Source: Trichopria drosophilae
Lineage: Eukaryota > Arthropoda > Insecta > Hymenoptera > Diapriidae
Length of the DNA: 64,000 nt
NCBI GenBank assembly: GCA_030407085.1
Contig: CM059582.1
Location: forward strand, 87,651,001 to 87,715,000
Direction: 5' to 3'
Shown: positions 31,637-43,477 of the stretch, piece after piece
How positions within the stretch are numbered: the first letter of the stretch is position 1
Layout: each line of letters begins with the position of its first letter
The notes under the pieces: generated by a model
Seen by the model: only the letters and a program-made list of their open reading frames with translations
Database searches by the model: none
What the model was told of the DNA's origin: nothing
Made by a program: the position numbers and the translations under genes

Positions 31637-34210
31637 CTATGTGTCACGGCGCATAGCCATCCATACCGCGGCCATGGTCGCAGCCTCCATGGAGGTGATA
31701 TCCTGTCCTGTCAGTGCACATTTGCCCATCCCTTCCACTCTATGTCTAGTGGTGGCATGGCATTCACAAAGAATGTGTTCGGCGGTTTCTACCGCCTCTC
31801 CACAGTACCTACAGGCCATCGAGTCTGACAGTCCTATTTTGTGGAGATGTCCCCGGAGATCCCCGTGCCCAGTGATCATTGCCACCAGATCTTTGGCCAC
31901 CGATCTTTTGGCATTCAGGAATACCGGTTTCCATCTGCAGGGCCAGCTATCGCCAATAAAAAGTTTGGCTTGCCTGCATCCCGGTGTGGAACCCCAATAC
32001 CCACCGTACTGGGGAGCTAGGGTGCGGTGTCAAGCCCCTACCGGCGGGTTCCACACGGGGGAGCGTTACGACGTGCTGTGTCCGTCCGGTAGTAACCGCA
32101 AAGAGGGTTGGCCTCTAGCGGGCCGCGGCATCGTTAGAAAGGTTCTCTGAACCAACAGAAGCATCAAGGCAGGCAGCTTGTTGCTAATAATTTGGGAGCT
32201 GTAATTGTTGTACGTTTGTTTAAACGTGCACAACCAGCGGTGCTGGCGCTTCACTCAAATTTGGCCCCAACCTCGTGGGAGGAGGCGCCCGAATGGCGGT
32301 AAGCTCTGGGCGCCATATAAATTTCTACTGTATGGTGTGGAACCCCATATCCTTTGATGTTCGAGCGCAACCTTCGTCCGGAATGCTACCCGAGCGAGGT
32401 TTTTGCACACGCCCACCACGGGTGCGGGGCCAATGAAATTCTTTTTTGCTGCCAGTTTGGCTAGCTTATCCGCCATCACGTTGCCTTTGAATCCACAGTG
32501 GCTTGGAATCCAGCGCAGCGTGACGCGGGTTTTCGCAGCTAGTCTATTCAGGGACTGGTAGTACTCCCAGACTGACCTTGTGCTAAAGTTGTTGAGGGCC
32601 TGTAAGGCTCCCCTGCTATCAGAAAAAAATGGTGGTATTATTACTGTTATCCTCATATAGCGCTCTATAGGAACACTGAATTATAGCCATTAATTCTGCT
32701 TGCAAAACAGTGGTGTAGGCTCCCAAGGGGTATGTGGACCCTTTTCCACCTCTTCCTGCGGTGACGTGCGATCTGCTATTTCGTCTAAGACGCTACCACG
32801 AAAGTAGGCATCCAGTGGTCCTGTTCTTTTGACAGAGCTCCTGTGCCTATTCTTTGCTTTGATCCTGCGCCAGGCCTTTGGGGCTTCGGCTTTCAAAGTT
32901 ATGTGAAAGGGTTCTATATCCATGAGAACACCTAGTTCCGCCGTGGGGGTTGACCTCGCAGCGCCCGTGATACTCCTGAGTATGAGCCCTCCCACTTTCT
33001 CTACGTCCTTGACAGCTGTAGCCATAGTGAACCCGTTCCACCAGGCCAGTGAAGCATAGGTTAACCTTGGCTTCAGTATAGCCTCGTATATCCATAGCAT
33101 AGTAGCCGGGTTGAGGCCCCAGCTGCTGTCTATGGTTCGTCTCATTAACCATAGGGAAGCTGTGACTCCGGCACATCTGTCTTTCAGATGTTTCTTCCAG
33201 CTAAGCTTGCTATCTAGGGTCACCCCTAGGTATTTGGCTGTTTCCGCGTTCTCTAGTCTGTGTCCAGACAGAGTGAGCGGACAGACACGGTCCCATTTGT
33301 AGTTTCTGGTGAACACCAGCACCTTTATTTTCCTAGGGTTAATAGAGAGCCCCATTTCCTGACACCAGCGCTCCACAAATGTAAGTGCATACTGCATTAA
33401 ACTTGTCAGCGGACTCAAGAATGGCCCCCTGGCAATTATCAGAGCGTCGTCCGCATATCCCGTGACGTGTAGTCCAAGCTCCATGATTCCGACCAGGAGT
33501 TCATTCATCACCACATTCCATAGTAGTGGCGAAAGAACCCCTCCTTGTGGACATCCGGAGTCAACATAGCCCCGGATTTTCGTATCACCCTTCTCCGTTC
33601 GCAGAATACGATTCGCCAGCATGTAGTCCATACTGGCCACGATTGGTTCCGGTGTGTTATGCGTCCTGAGGGTTCTCCTTATCACTTCTCGCGCGGTGTG
33701 ATTGAAGGCCCCCTCAATGTCCAGCAGTGCGCCCACTGCGAAGCCCCTGTTCTCCAGCTGGGTCTCAATCAGTGAGACAGCCTGATGCAGTGCCGTCTCA
33801 GTGGAGAGACCCGTTCTGTAGGCATGTTGGCTCCCGTGCAGTGGGCATCGCGCTTGGACCGTCTTCCTCATATACCTATCCACGAGTCTTTCTACTAACT
33901 TTAGTATGAATGACGTTAGACTGATTGGTCTACAGTCCTTGGGCGATTCACAACCGCATCTCCCTGCTTTAGGTAGGAAAAGCACCTTGGCACCCTGCCA
34001 TGCACTAGGCACATAGCCCAGGATGAGACTAGCTGTAGTTAGTCTCATAAGTGGTCCTGTGATCATATCGCGAGCTCTGTGAAGAAGAGCTGGATAAATT
34101 CCGTCTGGCCCCGGTGACTTATACGGACTAAAGGAGTGTACGGCCCACCTTATCCTCACGGGGTGACGATTTCCCGAGCGATTCGTCGTCCAAGTTCTCT
34201 GCGGGCCTTG
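31637..34210 (-). pseudogene. LOA-like ORF2: reverse transcriptase, RNase H, zinc knuckle
   Basis: Reverse transcriptase from about 34145: YKSPGPDGIYPALL, LGYVPSAWQGAKVLFLPKAG, KDCRPISLTSFILKLVERLV, HAYRTGLSTETALHQ, LLDIEGAFNHT, PQGGVLSPLLWN and an intact catalytic box TGYADDALI. After a stop near 32690 comes RNase H (FFSDSRGALQALNNF, RWIPSHCGFKGN, MADKLAKLAA). The frame then meets the 337-bp insert. When that insert and one duplication copy are ignored, the frame continues GSTPGCRQAKLFIGDSW. The C-terminal knuckle at 31637-31900 reads CRYCGEAVETAEHILCEC. Apart from the insert and the stop before RNase H, the ORF is well preserved. Confidence 0.9.
31997..32333 (+). mobile_element. LINE fragment inside LOA element, 14-bp target duplication
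   Basis: GGTGTGGAACCCCA occurs at 31983-31996 and 32334-32347. The 337-bp insert shares about 270 bp with 3236-3512 but starts further inside, consistent with a shorter 5'-truncated copy. Its right end has a GGCGCCC...GGGCGCC potential hairpin before an ATATAAATTT tail. The matching end of the other copy has a comparable stem-like stretch, which supports this being the conserved 3' end of one LINE or SINE family. Confidence 0.85.
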
Positions 34211-34214
34211 GACA

Positions 34215-35120
34215 TCCCACCGCCCGTGGCGGGAACGGCTCGGTTCAGGTCTTCGTCTCCCCCTTCCCACTCCCAGACCTATAAAATCCCCGGGAAGTGG
34301 GCTCGGATCAGGCAGTCCAATGTCTCCGCGTCTGTCGTCGTACTGGTGCCATCTGGCAGTTTTCGTACTCCCATGATTGCAGTTCATCTGGGATCCAAGC
34401 TGTAGCCTTCAGCACCTTTTGGAGGAGTTCAATCCCCCCGGTCCTGATCTTTGGACCCTTCCAGGGGCCCCCCTCGGCCGTAAGTTCAGCCATGAGACGG
34501 TCCCTGGTTGCCTGGTTCGCCGGGATAAACGTGATGGCCCTGGCCTTGCAAAAGGAGGCCTCGATTTTCGGCCATTAGTCCTCTGGCAGCTCTTCAGCAC
34601 GCCTCGAGAAGACCCGGCAGAAGGTATCGAGATGCTCCTTTGTCAGCTCGGCATCGGGGTAATCCTCATTCACCACGACGAGAGTAGGGGGGTTCGCCCG
34701 GTGGGCGGTAGTAAGACCCGAACCCATGGCCCTGTCTAAGGCCGCTTGGTTCGCTCCTCCCCCCCCCCTACTTTTTTTGGACGGTTTCTGCCCCGACGGA
34801 GGAGTCTCCTGTGGATGCCTCCCCCTCTTCGGAGTTTCTTTCGTCCTGGTTTTGGTGTTAGCACCCGGGCTACCACTGACGGCCTCTAGGCGCTCTCTTT
34901 TTTGCAGCTCCGCAGGGTCTTTTCCTGGTTATAGCCGTCGGCAACTCCTGGGCCGTCACACCCTCTTGCGAGGATGCAGCCGCTGGGAGGGCACCGACGG
35001 TTGGACGTTCAGCCTGGTTTCCAAGAGGCGTCCCGGTCGCCGAAGCGTCCGTTTCAACTGCATGGTCCCCGAGCCGTCTGTCGGTTTTTTATGTAGGTTT
35101 GTATTGGTGTCATTCATTTG
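34215..35120 (-). pseudogene. LOA-like ORF1 remnant fused to reverse transcriptase by deletion
   Basis: The minus-strand frame contains a basic, Pro/Thr/Lys-rich stretch (KETPKRGRHPQETPPSGQKP), then PTLVVVNEDYPDAELTKEHL, ARAITFIPANQATRDRLMAE and LKATAWIPDELQSWE. This resembles the RNA-binding ORF1 domain of LOA-type elements (DUF4780-like; my recollection, low certainty). It has at least one stop (near 34576). The sequence runs within a few dozen codons into the reverse transcriptase, so the second half of ORF1 and the whole endonuclease domain are deleted. Confidence 0.6.
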
Positions 35121-35777
35121 ATTCCCACGAGTAGCTAAGTAGTCTTCCCCCCGACAGAGCCCCGCATGCCGAGGTGAGGCTTAATACGAGGGGTGGCACC
35201 TGGTGCCCCAAGGGACCGTTTTACGACACCTTCATAAGCCCCGGTGCCAAGACATTCGGGCCATGGCCCGAATGACAAGTCGATCCCCGACAGTTTGTCG
35301 GTTTCCGGCACGGTGTCCTACACACCTTCCGACTTTGGGGCTGTCTCTTCTTAGTTGGACCTGCCCCTCTACCCCCCGATGCAGGGTTAACCCCCACCTA
35401 CCGACCCAGGTGGAATGTGCCCGCCGGGCAGTCGAAGCTGCACCGGATGGGTACACTGTGTTCGCAACCTGAGATCGGCTACTTGTGAGTGTCATAGTCC
35501 CCAGGTTGCCTAGGTGATCCTCCAAGCTCGGACACCCTTCCAATGTCATAGCCCTTGGAAGGAACTGTGGAGATGCCTCCACTCCTGTGACGCCTAGGAT
35601 CGGACACGTGAGACCGTGTCAGAGTATCACCTTCGGACCCCTGCCGGGGTCATAATCCTCCGGGAGCCCGATAGTGGACTGGAGGCCCACGATCTCCACT
35701 GATAGATTTATCGAGAGGCGAGCGGCGGCTCACAAGCTCCCTCACCAACGACAAGGTCCTGAGACAACTAGGGGGAG
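35121..35777 (-). other. 5' region of the LOA-like LINE
   Basis: GC-rich segment upstream of ORF1 on the minus strand, probably the 5' UTR and internal promoter. Overlapping frames of 89 and 116 codons on opposite strands are not recognised. Its outer edge is fixed by the target duplication at 35778. Confidence 0.5.
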
Positions 35778-35937
35778 TAGCGCTGTATACTTTAAGAACA
35801 TTTTCGTAGTTTACTTACAAGATTACAAAAGAAAACACATTGACGAGTCAATATTAAAGTGAATTCGAATTTTACGCAACTGCAAAATTGTTTCTTCACC
35901 ACGATAAAGATTGCATATTAATTTAAACCAAAGCGAG

Positions 35938-36200
35938 TAATTATTATTAATTATGAATTTTAGTAAAAAACATTCTTAATTATAAATGAATTATGAATTC
36001 CAGTAAAAATAATCGTAATTGAAAATGAATTATTAATTGAAATTAAAAAAATCGAAAGTAACGAAATGACTACGAATTTAAAATGAATATTCACGAAAAT
36101 GTCTGTATAACAGCACACACGACGTTGGTCCTGCAGTCACCAATCATGGGGTCTAGATGATACACTCCGTAATGTTTCATGATTTTATCTAAAATATTTT
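35938..36200 (+). repeat. Dispersed repeat copy
   Basis: Same order of motifs as 30295-30560 (AT-rich array, TGTATAACAGCAC, CTGCAGTC, ACTCCGTAATGTTTCATGAT). Confidence 0.85.
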
Positions 36201-36221
36201 TATCCACAAATGGGTATTCTT

Positions 36222-36760
36222 AGATTTCACGCCCTTAGAGCCTTAGTATGTGTATTTTCCATTATGCATTTCTTCCAGCAAAAGGGGGAGTATTTCACGT
36301 GTTTAAAAAGGCTTCAAATAATCGTTAGATTTTTTAAATAACTGATCTACTGTGATATTTTCCGATTTCACGTCCCTAGAGGCTCAGTACGTGAACTTTT
36401 AAGTTTACATTTCTCCTAGCAGATAAGATTTATAATCTTGCATGTTCAAAATCTTTTATGTGAAAAATCTAATGAATACTTGGAGCGGTTTCGAACACGC
36501 GAGATTATACCCTCTTCTGCTAAAAGAAATGCAAAATTCAAAATCCACATACTGAGCCTCTAAGGGCGTCAAAGCGAAAAATATTGCCGTAGATCAGTTA
36601 TATAAAAATGTAACGAATATTTGAACCATTTTCGAACACTCGAGATTATACTCCCTTCTGCTAGGAGAAATGCAAACTTAAAAATCCAAATACTAAGACT
36701 CTAGGGGCGTGATATCGAAAAATATCACAGTTGATCATTTATACATGAGAAATTTAATGA
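36222..36760. repeat. Palindrome of four related 130-bp units
   Basis: Two forward units (from 36222 and 36360, each with TTTCACGTCCCTAGAGGCTC-type and TTTCTCCTAGCAG-type motifs) face two inverted units (about 36480-36600 and 36610-36740). The axis is near 36475. No coding potential. Confidence 0.8.
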
Positions 36761-37190
36761 AGACAAGAGGTCGATTATTAAAAACAAGAAGAATGTTATA
36801 TCTCTGTTTCTTTTCAAATGTCCACATTTGAATGCAATTTTTTACTTTTTTCCGTTTTCCAATATTATTATTTTATTGCAACATTTCAAATTACGCTACT
36901 TCATTCGTCTAACAATTCTGAAAACCTTGATTTCCGAGTTCACCTACATGACTAAGTATATTTCATAGAAATAATGAAATATTGAAAATATTAATTGTCA
37001 ATTTTCTGTTATTTTAGTTGTCCATCATATTCTTAAACTGAAATGAAAATATTAATTGTCAATGTTTGCGCAATAACAAAAACATGTACATTGGAGCACT
37101 CTTCTTCAAACTAAAATGTCATAGACCATTGAATGTTTCTCTTTAAAAAGGATACGTATTCAGTAATAATTTTGTGAACACTCAAATCAG
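36761..37190. other. Unassigned AT-rich spacer
   Basis: Includes the inverted partner of 31130-31215 at 36945-37010. No gene. Confidence 0.4.
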
Positions 37191-37715
37191 AAGTTCAAAA
37201 TTATGAATGAATTGAAAATTTAAAAAAATAGTAGGCATAAATCTCACATGATAAGGAACGTTCAAAATACAATTCCAAATCAGTAATGCCTTATGAATTT
37301 TAAAAAGATAAATCACAATACACATGAATCATGAATTCATGTAAAAATAGTCAAAATGAAAAATGAATTATGAATTCAAGTAAGAGATAATCATAATAAA
37401 AAATCTTCGTGAAAAATAAATTATGAATTAAAGTCTTTTTAAATTCATAATTCATTGTTGATTTTGAATTGTATTTTCAATATTCCTTGCCCTGTCTGAA
37501 ATGATTCTTTTTTTCTAATATTCCGGATCCATGAATAGTTTTTGAATTTCTGTATTACTAGTCAAATTATGCTCATCTCTGGATAAAAACATGAAACATT
37601 ACGGAGTGTGTCATCTAGCTCCCATGATTGCCGACAGCAGGATCAACACCGTGTGTACTGTTATACAGATAATTTCTTGAATATTCATTTTAAATTTGTA
37701 ACTATTTATATCCAA
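37190..37715 (-). repeat. Inverted copy of the dispersed repeat
   Basis: Positions 37440-37700 match 30295-30600 in inverted orientation (AAACATGAAACATTACGGAG, then GTACTGTTATACAGATAATT). Positions 37190-37440 hold the AT-rich array. Confidence 0.85.
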
Positions 37716-37863
37716 ATTTTATCCAAAATTTATATCCAAAAAGACTACGTACTGATGGTAATAGCCACTTAAATAGATTCGCAGATGACAGTGATTCTCA
37801 AAATTCTTTATTACAAGATATTTAAAGTCAAAATTCTCAGAAATCACCACGAAACTGAGCTCT

Positions 37864-38697
37864 TTGAATGTTCTCGAGTCAAAATTGAATGATCTCCAAT
37901 CATCCACTGAATTATCAAGAATTCAAAATGAACAATCCTCTTTGCAACTATCTAATGAACTAAAAAATCTACGATGTGAATTGAAGACTACCACTGAAAA
38001 GCAAAATAAACGCCTGCTTGCTGCTGAACAAAAAGCTGAAAAAGCTGAAAGTTTAAATTTGAAAGTGCTTGAAGAAAACAAACAATTGCGTGCTGATAAT
38101 GAGAAGCTGTCTCACCGACTTTTAAATATTGAATTATCAATTTGTGAGTGTGAAGTAGTCATTGTGGGTTTCCCAGAAACCGCTAATGAGGATCCGATTA
38201 CTGCAGTTTGCTCGATCGCCGTAGCACTTGGTGTCCCTCTCCAGCCGACAGAAGTAGTCAGGGCGGGGCGTATGCCACTTTCTCGCGCAGGTAACGCAAT
38301 TGCTAAACACTCTGAGGCCGTATCTCACTCGTTGCATCAACAGAATGATCCTACCACTATTGCGCCTCTAGCTGTCAACTCTGCAAGTGTTCGTAATATT
38401 TTCGTGCGCCTCACCGATCGCAACAAACGTGATGCTTTAATCAAAGCTCGTATTTCTACGAAGGATTTTAAAGATAATTCTATTTGCTCTAGCTTTCCTG
38501 CACGAAACATTTAAATCAACGAATATATTCCGAATGAGTTGTTCAAATTAACAAGAAAAGTAAATGAAATTGCTAAGCGTAATCAGCTGAGAATTCGCCG
38601 AAGAGGATCTGTTATCCAGCTTTACTCAATAAATGGACAACTTAAATACTCTATTACTTCGGAAAAAGATCTAGATGAACTTGAGCAGTCTATCTGA
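37864..38697 (+). pseudogene. CR1-like ORF1: coiled coil plus FP-like RNA-binding domain
   Basis: Probable nucleic-acid chaperone that coats the LINE RNA. A long coiled coil (residues about 1-95, including LEENKQLRADNEKLSHRL) is followed by a compact domain beginning VVIVGFPETANEDP and RNIFVRLTDRNKRDALIKAR. A TAA follows at 38514, after which the frame continues EYIPNELFKLTRKVNEIAKR and ends ...LDELEQSI at 38697. The layout resembles ORF1 proteins with a baculovirus-FP-like C-terminal domain. The upstream sequence to 37740 may add residues in a broken frame. Confidence 0.7.
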
Positions 38698-38703
38698 CGC
38701 TCT

Positions 38704-41700
38704 TTGATCGGCACTATTTCTTTTAATGCAAATAGCCAATTCGATTCGTCATCTACATCGTCAAGACTTTCTGATCAATTACTCGCATCTCGGACTCACA
38801 CCCAACATGATTCTTCACGTGCTTCGACCACATCGCTAGGTTATTCGTCGTCTAAATGTTCTAATGAATTGTCCATTGTACATATTAATGTTCGTTCTTT
38901 GACTTTACATGTCGCGCAGATTAAAGACATTTTGTTATTAAATGATTATGACATATTCTGTGTAACTGAAACCTGGTTGAATAATATTTCTGATTCCCAC
39001 ATTTATATTCCTGGTTATTTAATTTTGCGATCAGATCGAATGAGAGCGCGCGGTGGCGGAGTCGCGGTTTATTATAAAAATTATTTTCATTGCTCCCAGC
39101 TCACTTCTTTTCCTGACGAATTTGGTCTTGAACAACTGTGGTGTATATTTCAATTTCATAATAATAAAATAGCAGTCGGAGTTGTATATAGACCACCCCA
39201 TATTTCACTCAAATGTCTTGATAACTTGCACAGCTCTTTTAACTCTTTATCCACGATCACTGATCAAGTGATTGTTATCGGTGATTTAAATATCAATATG
39301 CTCGCACCATTCAAATCTGATGTCGTGAAGCTGACTGAAATGATGGAGATTTCTGGGCTTACGCAAATTATAAAAAAGCCAACTAGAATCACATCTACAA
39401 CCTCCTCGTTAATTGATGTTATTATGGTTACCTCAACTGTGAATCTCTGTAGCTCTTTTACTTGTGATTCATTGTACGTTGCTGATCATTTTTGATTGGT
39501 TGCAGCATTAAGTGCCCCAGACCCTCTCACAAAATAAGATTTGTTACTGTACACGATTTTAAAAATTTTAATGAAATGAATTTTATACGAGCTGCATGCT
39601 CTTACCCCTGGGGTGATATTGTAAACTTTGAGAATATTAATGACAAGGTGATATTTTTAAATAAGTCTACAACTGAATTATTTGATACGTTTGCGCCTTT
39701 AAGAACAATTCGGGTTACAAAACCACACGCACCATGGATCACTGACCCAATTCGAACACTTATAAAAAAACGAAACGCTGTTCAAACAAAAATGAGAAAA
39801 ACTAAGCATCCATCAGATATAGCCTACTACAGAACTCTTCGAAATTATGCAACGGCTGCAATCAGAAGAGAACGAACTGCATTCCTAAATGAGATGGGCA
39901 AACTCCCACAGAAGAAATTCTGGTCCTCGGTGAGGTATCTAGGTATCGCCTCATCTGTTAATCATGACCTTCCTCATTTTCTATCTGACCCCGAAATTTT
40001 AAATGATCATTTCGCATATTGCCTCCAAATTTCTCCTAACCCTACTCTTAGCTCTTATTTTCTAACCTCCCGTACTGATAAAATACCGTTGAACTACAAT
40101 TTTTCTTTCTCTGAAATATCTATGCATAAATTGAATGAGGTAATATCCAAAATTAATAGTACTGGAGCTGGTTATGATGGCATAACTGGAGAAATGTTCC
40201 TAAGGATTCATAAATATTGCTTACCAGAACTCCGACATGTTATCAATTACATCATTTCCTCTGGAATCTTTCCCGATATTTGGAAACATGCCGCTGTCCG
40301 TCCCATTCTAAAAACTGCGAAACCGCTGTCACCGGCAGATTTGCGACCGATTAGCCGCCTCCCTCTGTTCTCCAAAATTTTTGAAGAAGTCTGCTATGAG
40401 CAATTGTTTCAACATTTTACACTTTTAACCTTTTTCCAAAATTTCAATCAGGTTTCAGACGTTATTTCGGTTGTGAGACAGCACTCTTAAATGTCTCGGA
40501 AGAGGTTCTTGCCAACTGGGATCATAATCTGATCACGATTTTAGGCCTACTTGACTTTTCTCGTGCCTTTGACACCATAAATCATGATTTGCTAATTGCC
40601 AAATTATGTTTTTATCGAGTCTCAGTAAATGCGTGTAATTTAATTCGATCTTATCTTATAAATAGGACACAGGCGGTAAATATTCGTTTGGGCAACTCAG
40701 TTTTGACCTCTACGAACAAATCTCTATCATGCGGAGTTCCTCAAGGCGCTAAATTAAGTTCGCTCCTATTTATAATTTTTACTATTGACATTTATGAGTG
40801 CTGCCAGAATGTTAAAATCAAAACGTATGCTGATGACACGCAAATTATTATGCCTGCTCAACCTCACGATACATTGCGTACGACTAGTCTATTTAATTTA
40901 GATCTTATCAAAATTAAAAATTGGGCTAATGACAATGCCTTGTTTATTAATCCTAATAAATCAAAGATCCTGCTAGTAGGAAGCAAGAATCAGCTCTCAA
41001 AAGTCAACATTGACCATATTAGAATTACCTTAAAAGGCGACATTATCCCAGTAGTCAAGGAGGCGAAGAATCTGGGCGTCACTGTTGACTGCAACTGGTC
41101 CTTTACCTCAAACATTTCGAAAAAGGTAGGAATTGCGTACACCCGATTGCGTCAGCTATATCCTTTGAGGCGAGAACTACCCAATGATACAAAATTAATG
41201 CTCTGCGAATCACTTGTGTTGCCACATTTATTGTATTGTATTTCGGTCTTTGGGCCATGTGTTTCGCAAAAAAACTGGATGAGAATCCAAGCAGTCCAAA
41301 ATGCCTGTATTCGCTTCTCATACCTCATAAAGAAATTCGACCATATTTCATCTGCTTTTTTGAAATCAGGACAATTAAAAATGCATGATAGAATGGACTT
41401 AAGAATTTTAAATCTGCTATCTCGGGTATTAGCCCTTCAAATGCCTGAGTATCTACATTCGAGTCTGTGTATGTTGGGCAGTAACTCGTGTAACCGCAGA
41501 AGTGCTATCTCCTGCACGCTTTGCTATCCAACTCACTCGTCTGCTAAATACAATGGCGGGTTTTCATATTTTACGGCGAAAATTTTTAATAAGCTACTGT
41601 TAGCAATTCGTAAATCTGTGTATTCGTCAAATCAATTTATTCATAAAGTGAAGCAGCACTATCACTCGTCCAATTGTCAAATAGAGTGTCCTTCAGTAAG

Positions 41701-41713
41701 ATTATTTAATTAA
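38704..41713 (+). pseudogene. CR1-like ORF2: endonuclease and reverse transcriptase
   Basis: Endonuclease: HINVRSLTLHVAQIKDI, CVTETWLNNISD, GGGVAVYYKN, VIVIGDLNINML, VADHF. Then a frameshift at about 39495. Reverse transcriptase: GAGYDGITGEMF, SGIFPDIWKHAAVRPILKTA, DLRPISRLPLFSKIFE, a second frameshift near 40455, LLDFSRAFDTINHDLL, CGVPQGAKLSSLLFIIFTID, and catalytic box KTYADDTQII. The C-terminal part (40589-41713) is a clean 374-codon frame through the thumb region to a stop at 41713. All active-site residues I can see are present, so inactivation is by frameshift only. Confidence 0.85.
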
Positions 41714-41787
41714 ATATCAAGTTTTTCAATTCATTGGTCATTCATTTAATTTTTATTTTATTTAATTTATAATTCCATTTTGTATAA

Positions 41788-43477
41788 AATGCCTCTATCC
41801 GTTGCTCTCCGGAAATCTCAAGGGTACATGTGTGGACCGCCTGGTGAACGTGTACATAAGATCACCCATCTTTTCTATATGGATGATCTTAAATTATACG
41901 CATCAGGTGAAGATCAATTACATCGATCTCTGAACATCGCCCTCACATACTCGAGAGATATCGGTATGGAATTCGGATTGGACAAGTGTGCAGTCGTTCA
42001 TTTGCACAGAGGAAGGTCAGGCTTCCATAACAACGATATGGAGCTCGTCAACGGAAATGTCATCCGCCACCTTAGCGCCGAAGAAGCCTACACATACCTG
42101 GGCGTAACTCAAAGGCATGTCCAGGATGTGCAGGCTGCTAAAACCACCATCATTAAGAAATACCGGCGCATTCTCCGTCAGATCTGGTCATCAGAATTGA
42201 CCGGGAGAAATAAGGTGGCAGCCACGAATATGTTGGCCGTATCACCAGTGCTCTATTCTTTTGGAGCACTGAAGTGGAACGTTGACGAGCTAAGGGATCT
42301 TGACCGAAGCACACGGAAGATGATTTGTATGCAACGCAGTTTGCATCCAAGATCTTCCGTGGAACGACTGTATTTGCCCCGAAATATGGGAGGTCGTGGC
42401 CTTTTAAGCCTGGAGTGTATGCATGACCGATTGGTCCTCGAAACAGCTTGGGACGTGATTAATCGAACGGAGGATCCCCTGATGATGCTAGTACATCAGC
42501 ATGAAATTCAGGGGAAGGGGGCGTTTTTGTACAACGCGGCGGAACGAGCGGCGCGAAACCTCGGTCTGGTTTCCAACGTGGGACGTAGTGGTGCACAGGA
42601 GGCTGAATCAGTCATCAATCTGTGCCCAGTGCGTCTCAGGGCTAACATACGGAAGGAACAACTCCGTATGTTGGAGGGAAGGCATATCGACAAGCCGTTG
42701 CATGGACAATTCTTTCGAAATGTCCAACATCTTGGCTTGTCGGCAGAGATGACCTTCTCCTTCATAAGATCAGCCGGCTTGAAATCCGAGACCGAGGGTT
42801 TTATCTTCGCATGCCAGGATGGGGTCATCAATACCTTAGCGTATCGCCAGAACATCTTACACCAGGCGGTACAAAATACGCTTTGTAGATTGTGTAGATG
42901 TCATGCTGAGAGACTGATGCATCTTTTGGCAGCATGCCCAATATATGCAGTTTCAGCATACATCGAACGTCACAATGCGGCTCTTCGAGTACTGTATTAC
43001 CATCTTCGCAGCACTGATGGTATTGATGCAACCCCAGTTTTGCCGTACGTCCCCACTGATATTGAATCCGTTGTCGGGAATGAGTCGTGCCGAATATACT
43101 GGAATTACTCATTCCCGACGAGCAGGCAAATATCAGCCAATAAGCCTGACATCGTCCTTGTTGACTTCGATGACAAATCCATCTTCGTCATCGAGTTTTC
43201 TGCACCAGCAGAAACAAATATAGTCAGCAAAGAGGACGAAAAACGGATGAAATATCAGGAACTCCTGTTCGAGATTCGCAAGCTGTATCGAGGGTTCAAA
43301 ATCAAGCTCGTCGTGATGATAATTGGAGTGCTGGGAGGAATGAGACCAACTTTCCTCCAAAACATCAAAAGCATTCCGGCCTGTCGAGAACATGCAAATT
43401 CCATCGCAGGCCGAATGCAGAAAGCATTGCTGCTGGGATCTCTCCGTCTACTGAGGTCACACGAGATCCTGTAACCA
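41788..43477 (+). pseudogene. R4-like ORF: reverse transcriptase C-half, zinc knuckle, restriction-like endonuclease
   Basis: The 564-codon frame opens at the truncation (PLSVALRKSQGYMCGPPGER). The catalytic box ITHLFYMDDLKLYASG lies at residues about 28-43, and the thumb includes MEFGLDKCAVVHLHRG and YTYLGVTQ. A CCHC knuckle (CRLCRCHAERLMHLLAACP) is followed by the restriction-like endonuclease signature: KPDIVLVDFDDKSIFVIEFS and KRMKYQELLFEI. That order (reverse transcriptase, knuckle, PD-(D/E)XK endonuclease) defines the early-branching LINE group, and YMDDLKLYA points to R4/Dong. The N-terminal DNA-binding region and the first half of the reverse transcriptase are missing, so it cannot mobilise itself. 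No internal stop. Confidence 0.85.

Larger units (their letters stand above)
31540..35777 (-). mobile_element. LOA-like LINE with 12-bp target duplication
   Basis: TAGCGCTGTATA occurs at 31528-31539 and 35778-35789, bounding a 4.24 kb insertion. On the minus strand the order is a GC-rich 5' region, ORF1, reverse transcriptase, RNase H, C-terminal zinc knuckle, short 3' UTR and a (TAA)n tail at 31540-31557. The endonuclease that should lie between ORF1 and reverse transcriptase is missing. A LINE fragment (31997-32333) interrupts the RNase H-knuckle junction. LOA-clade assignment rests on the RNase H and on the reverse transcriptase motifs. Confidence 0.9.
37740..41785 (+). mobile_element. CR1/Jockey-like LINE, nearly full length
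   Basis: Contains ORF1 and ORF2 in the usual order and ends in an AT-rich 3' UTR. It is followed directly by an R4-like LINE at 41788, so its own 3' terminus is not clear. Two frameshifts and one stop suggest modest age. No target duplication was seen. Confidence 0.8.

Noticed and set aside
34377..35121. Plus-strand frames of 120 and 131 codons
   Set aside because: They lie opposite the minus-strand LOA ORF1, which has recognisable motifs. The plus frames do not.
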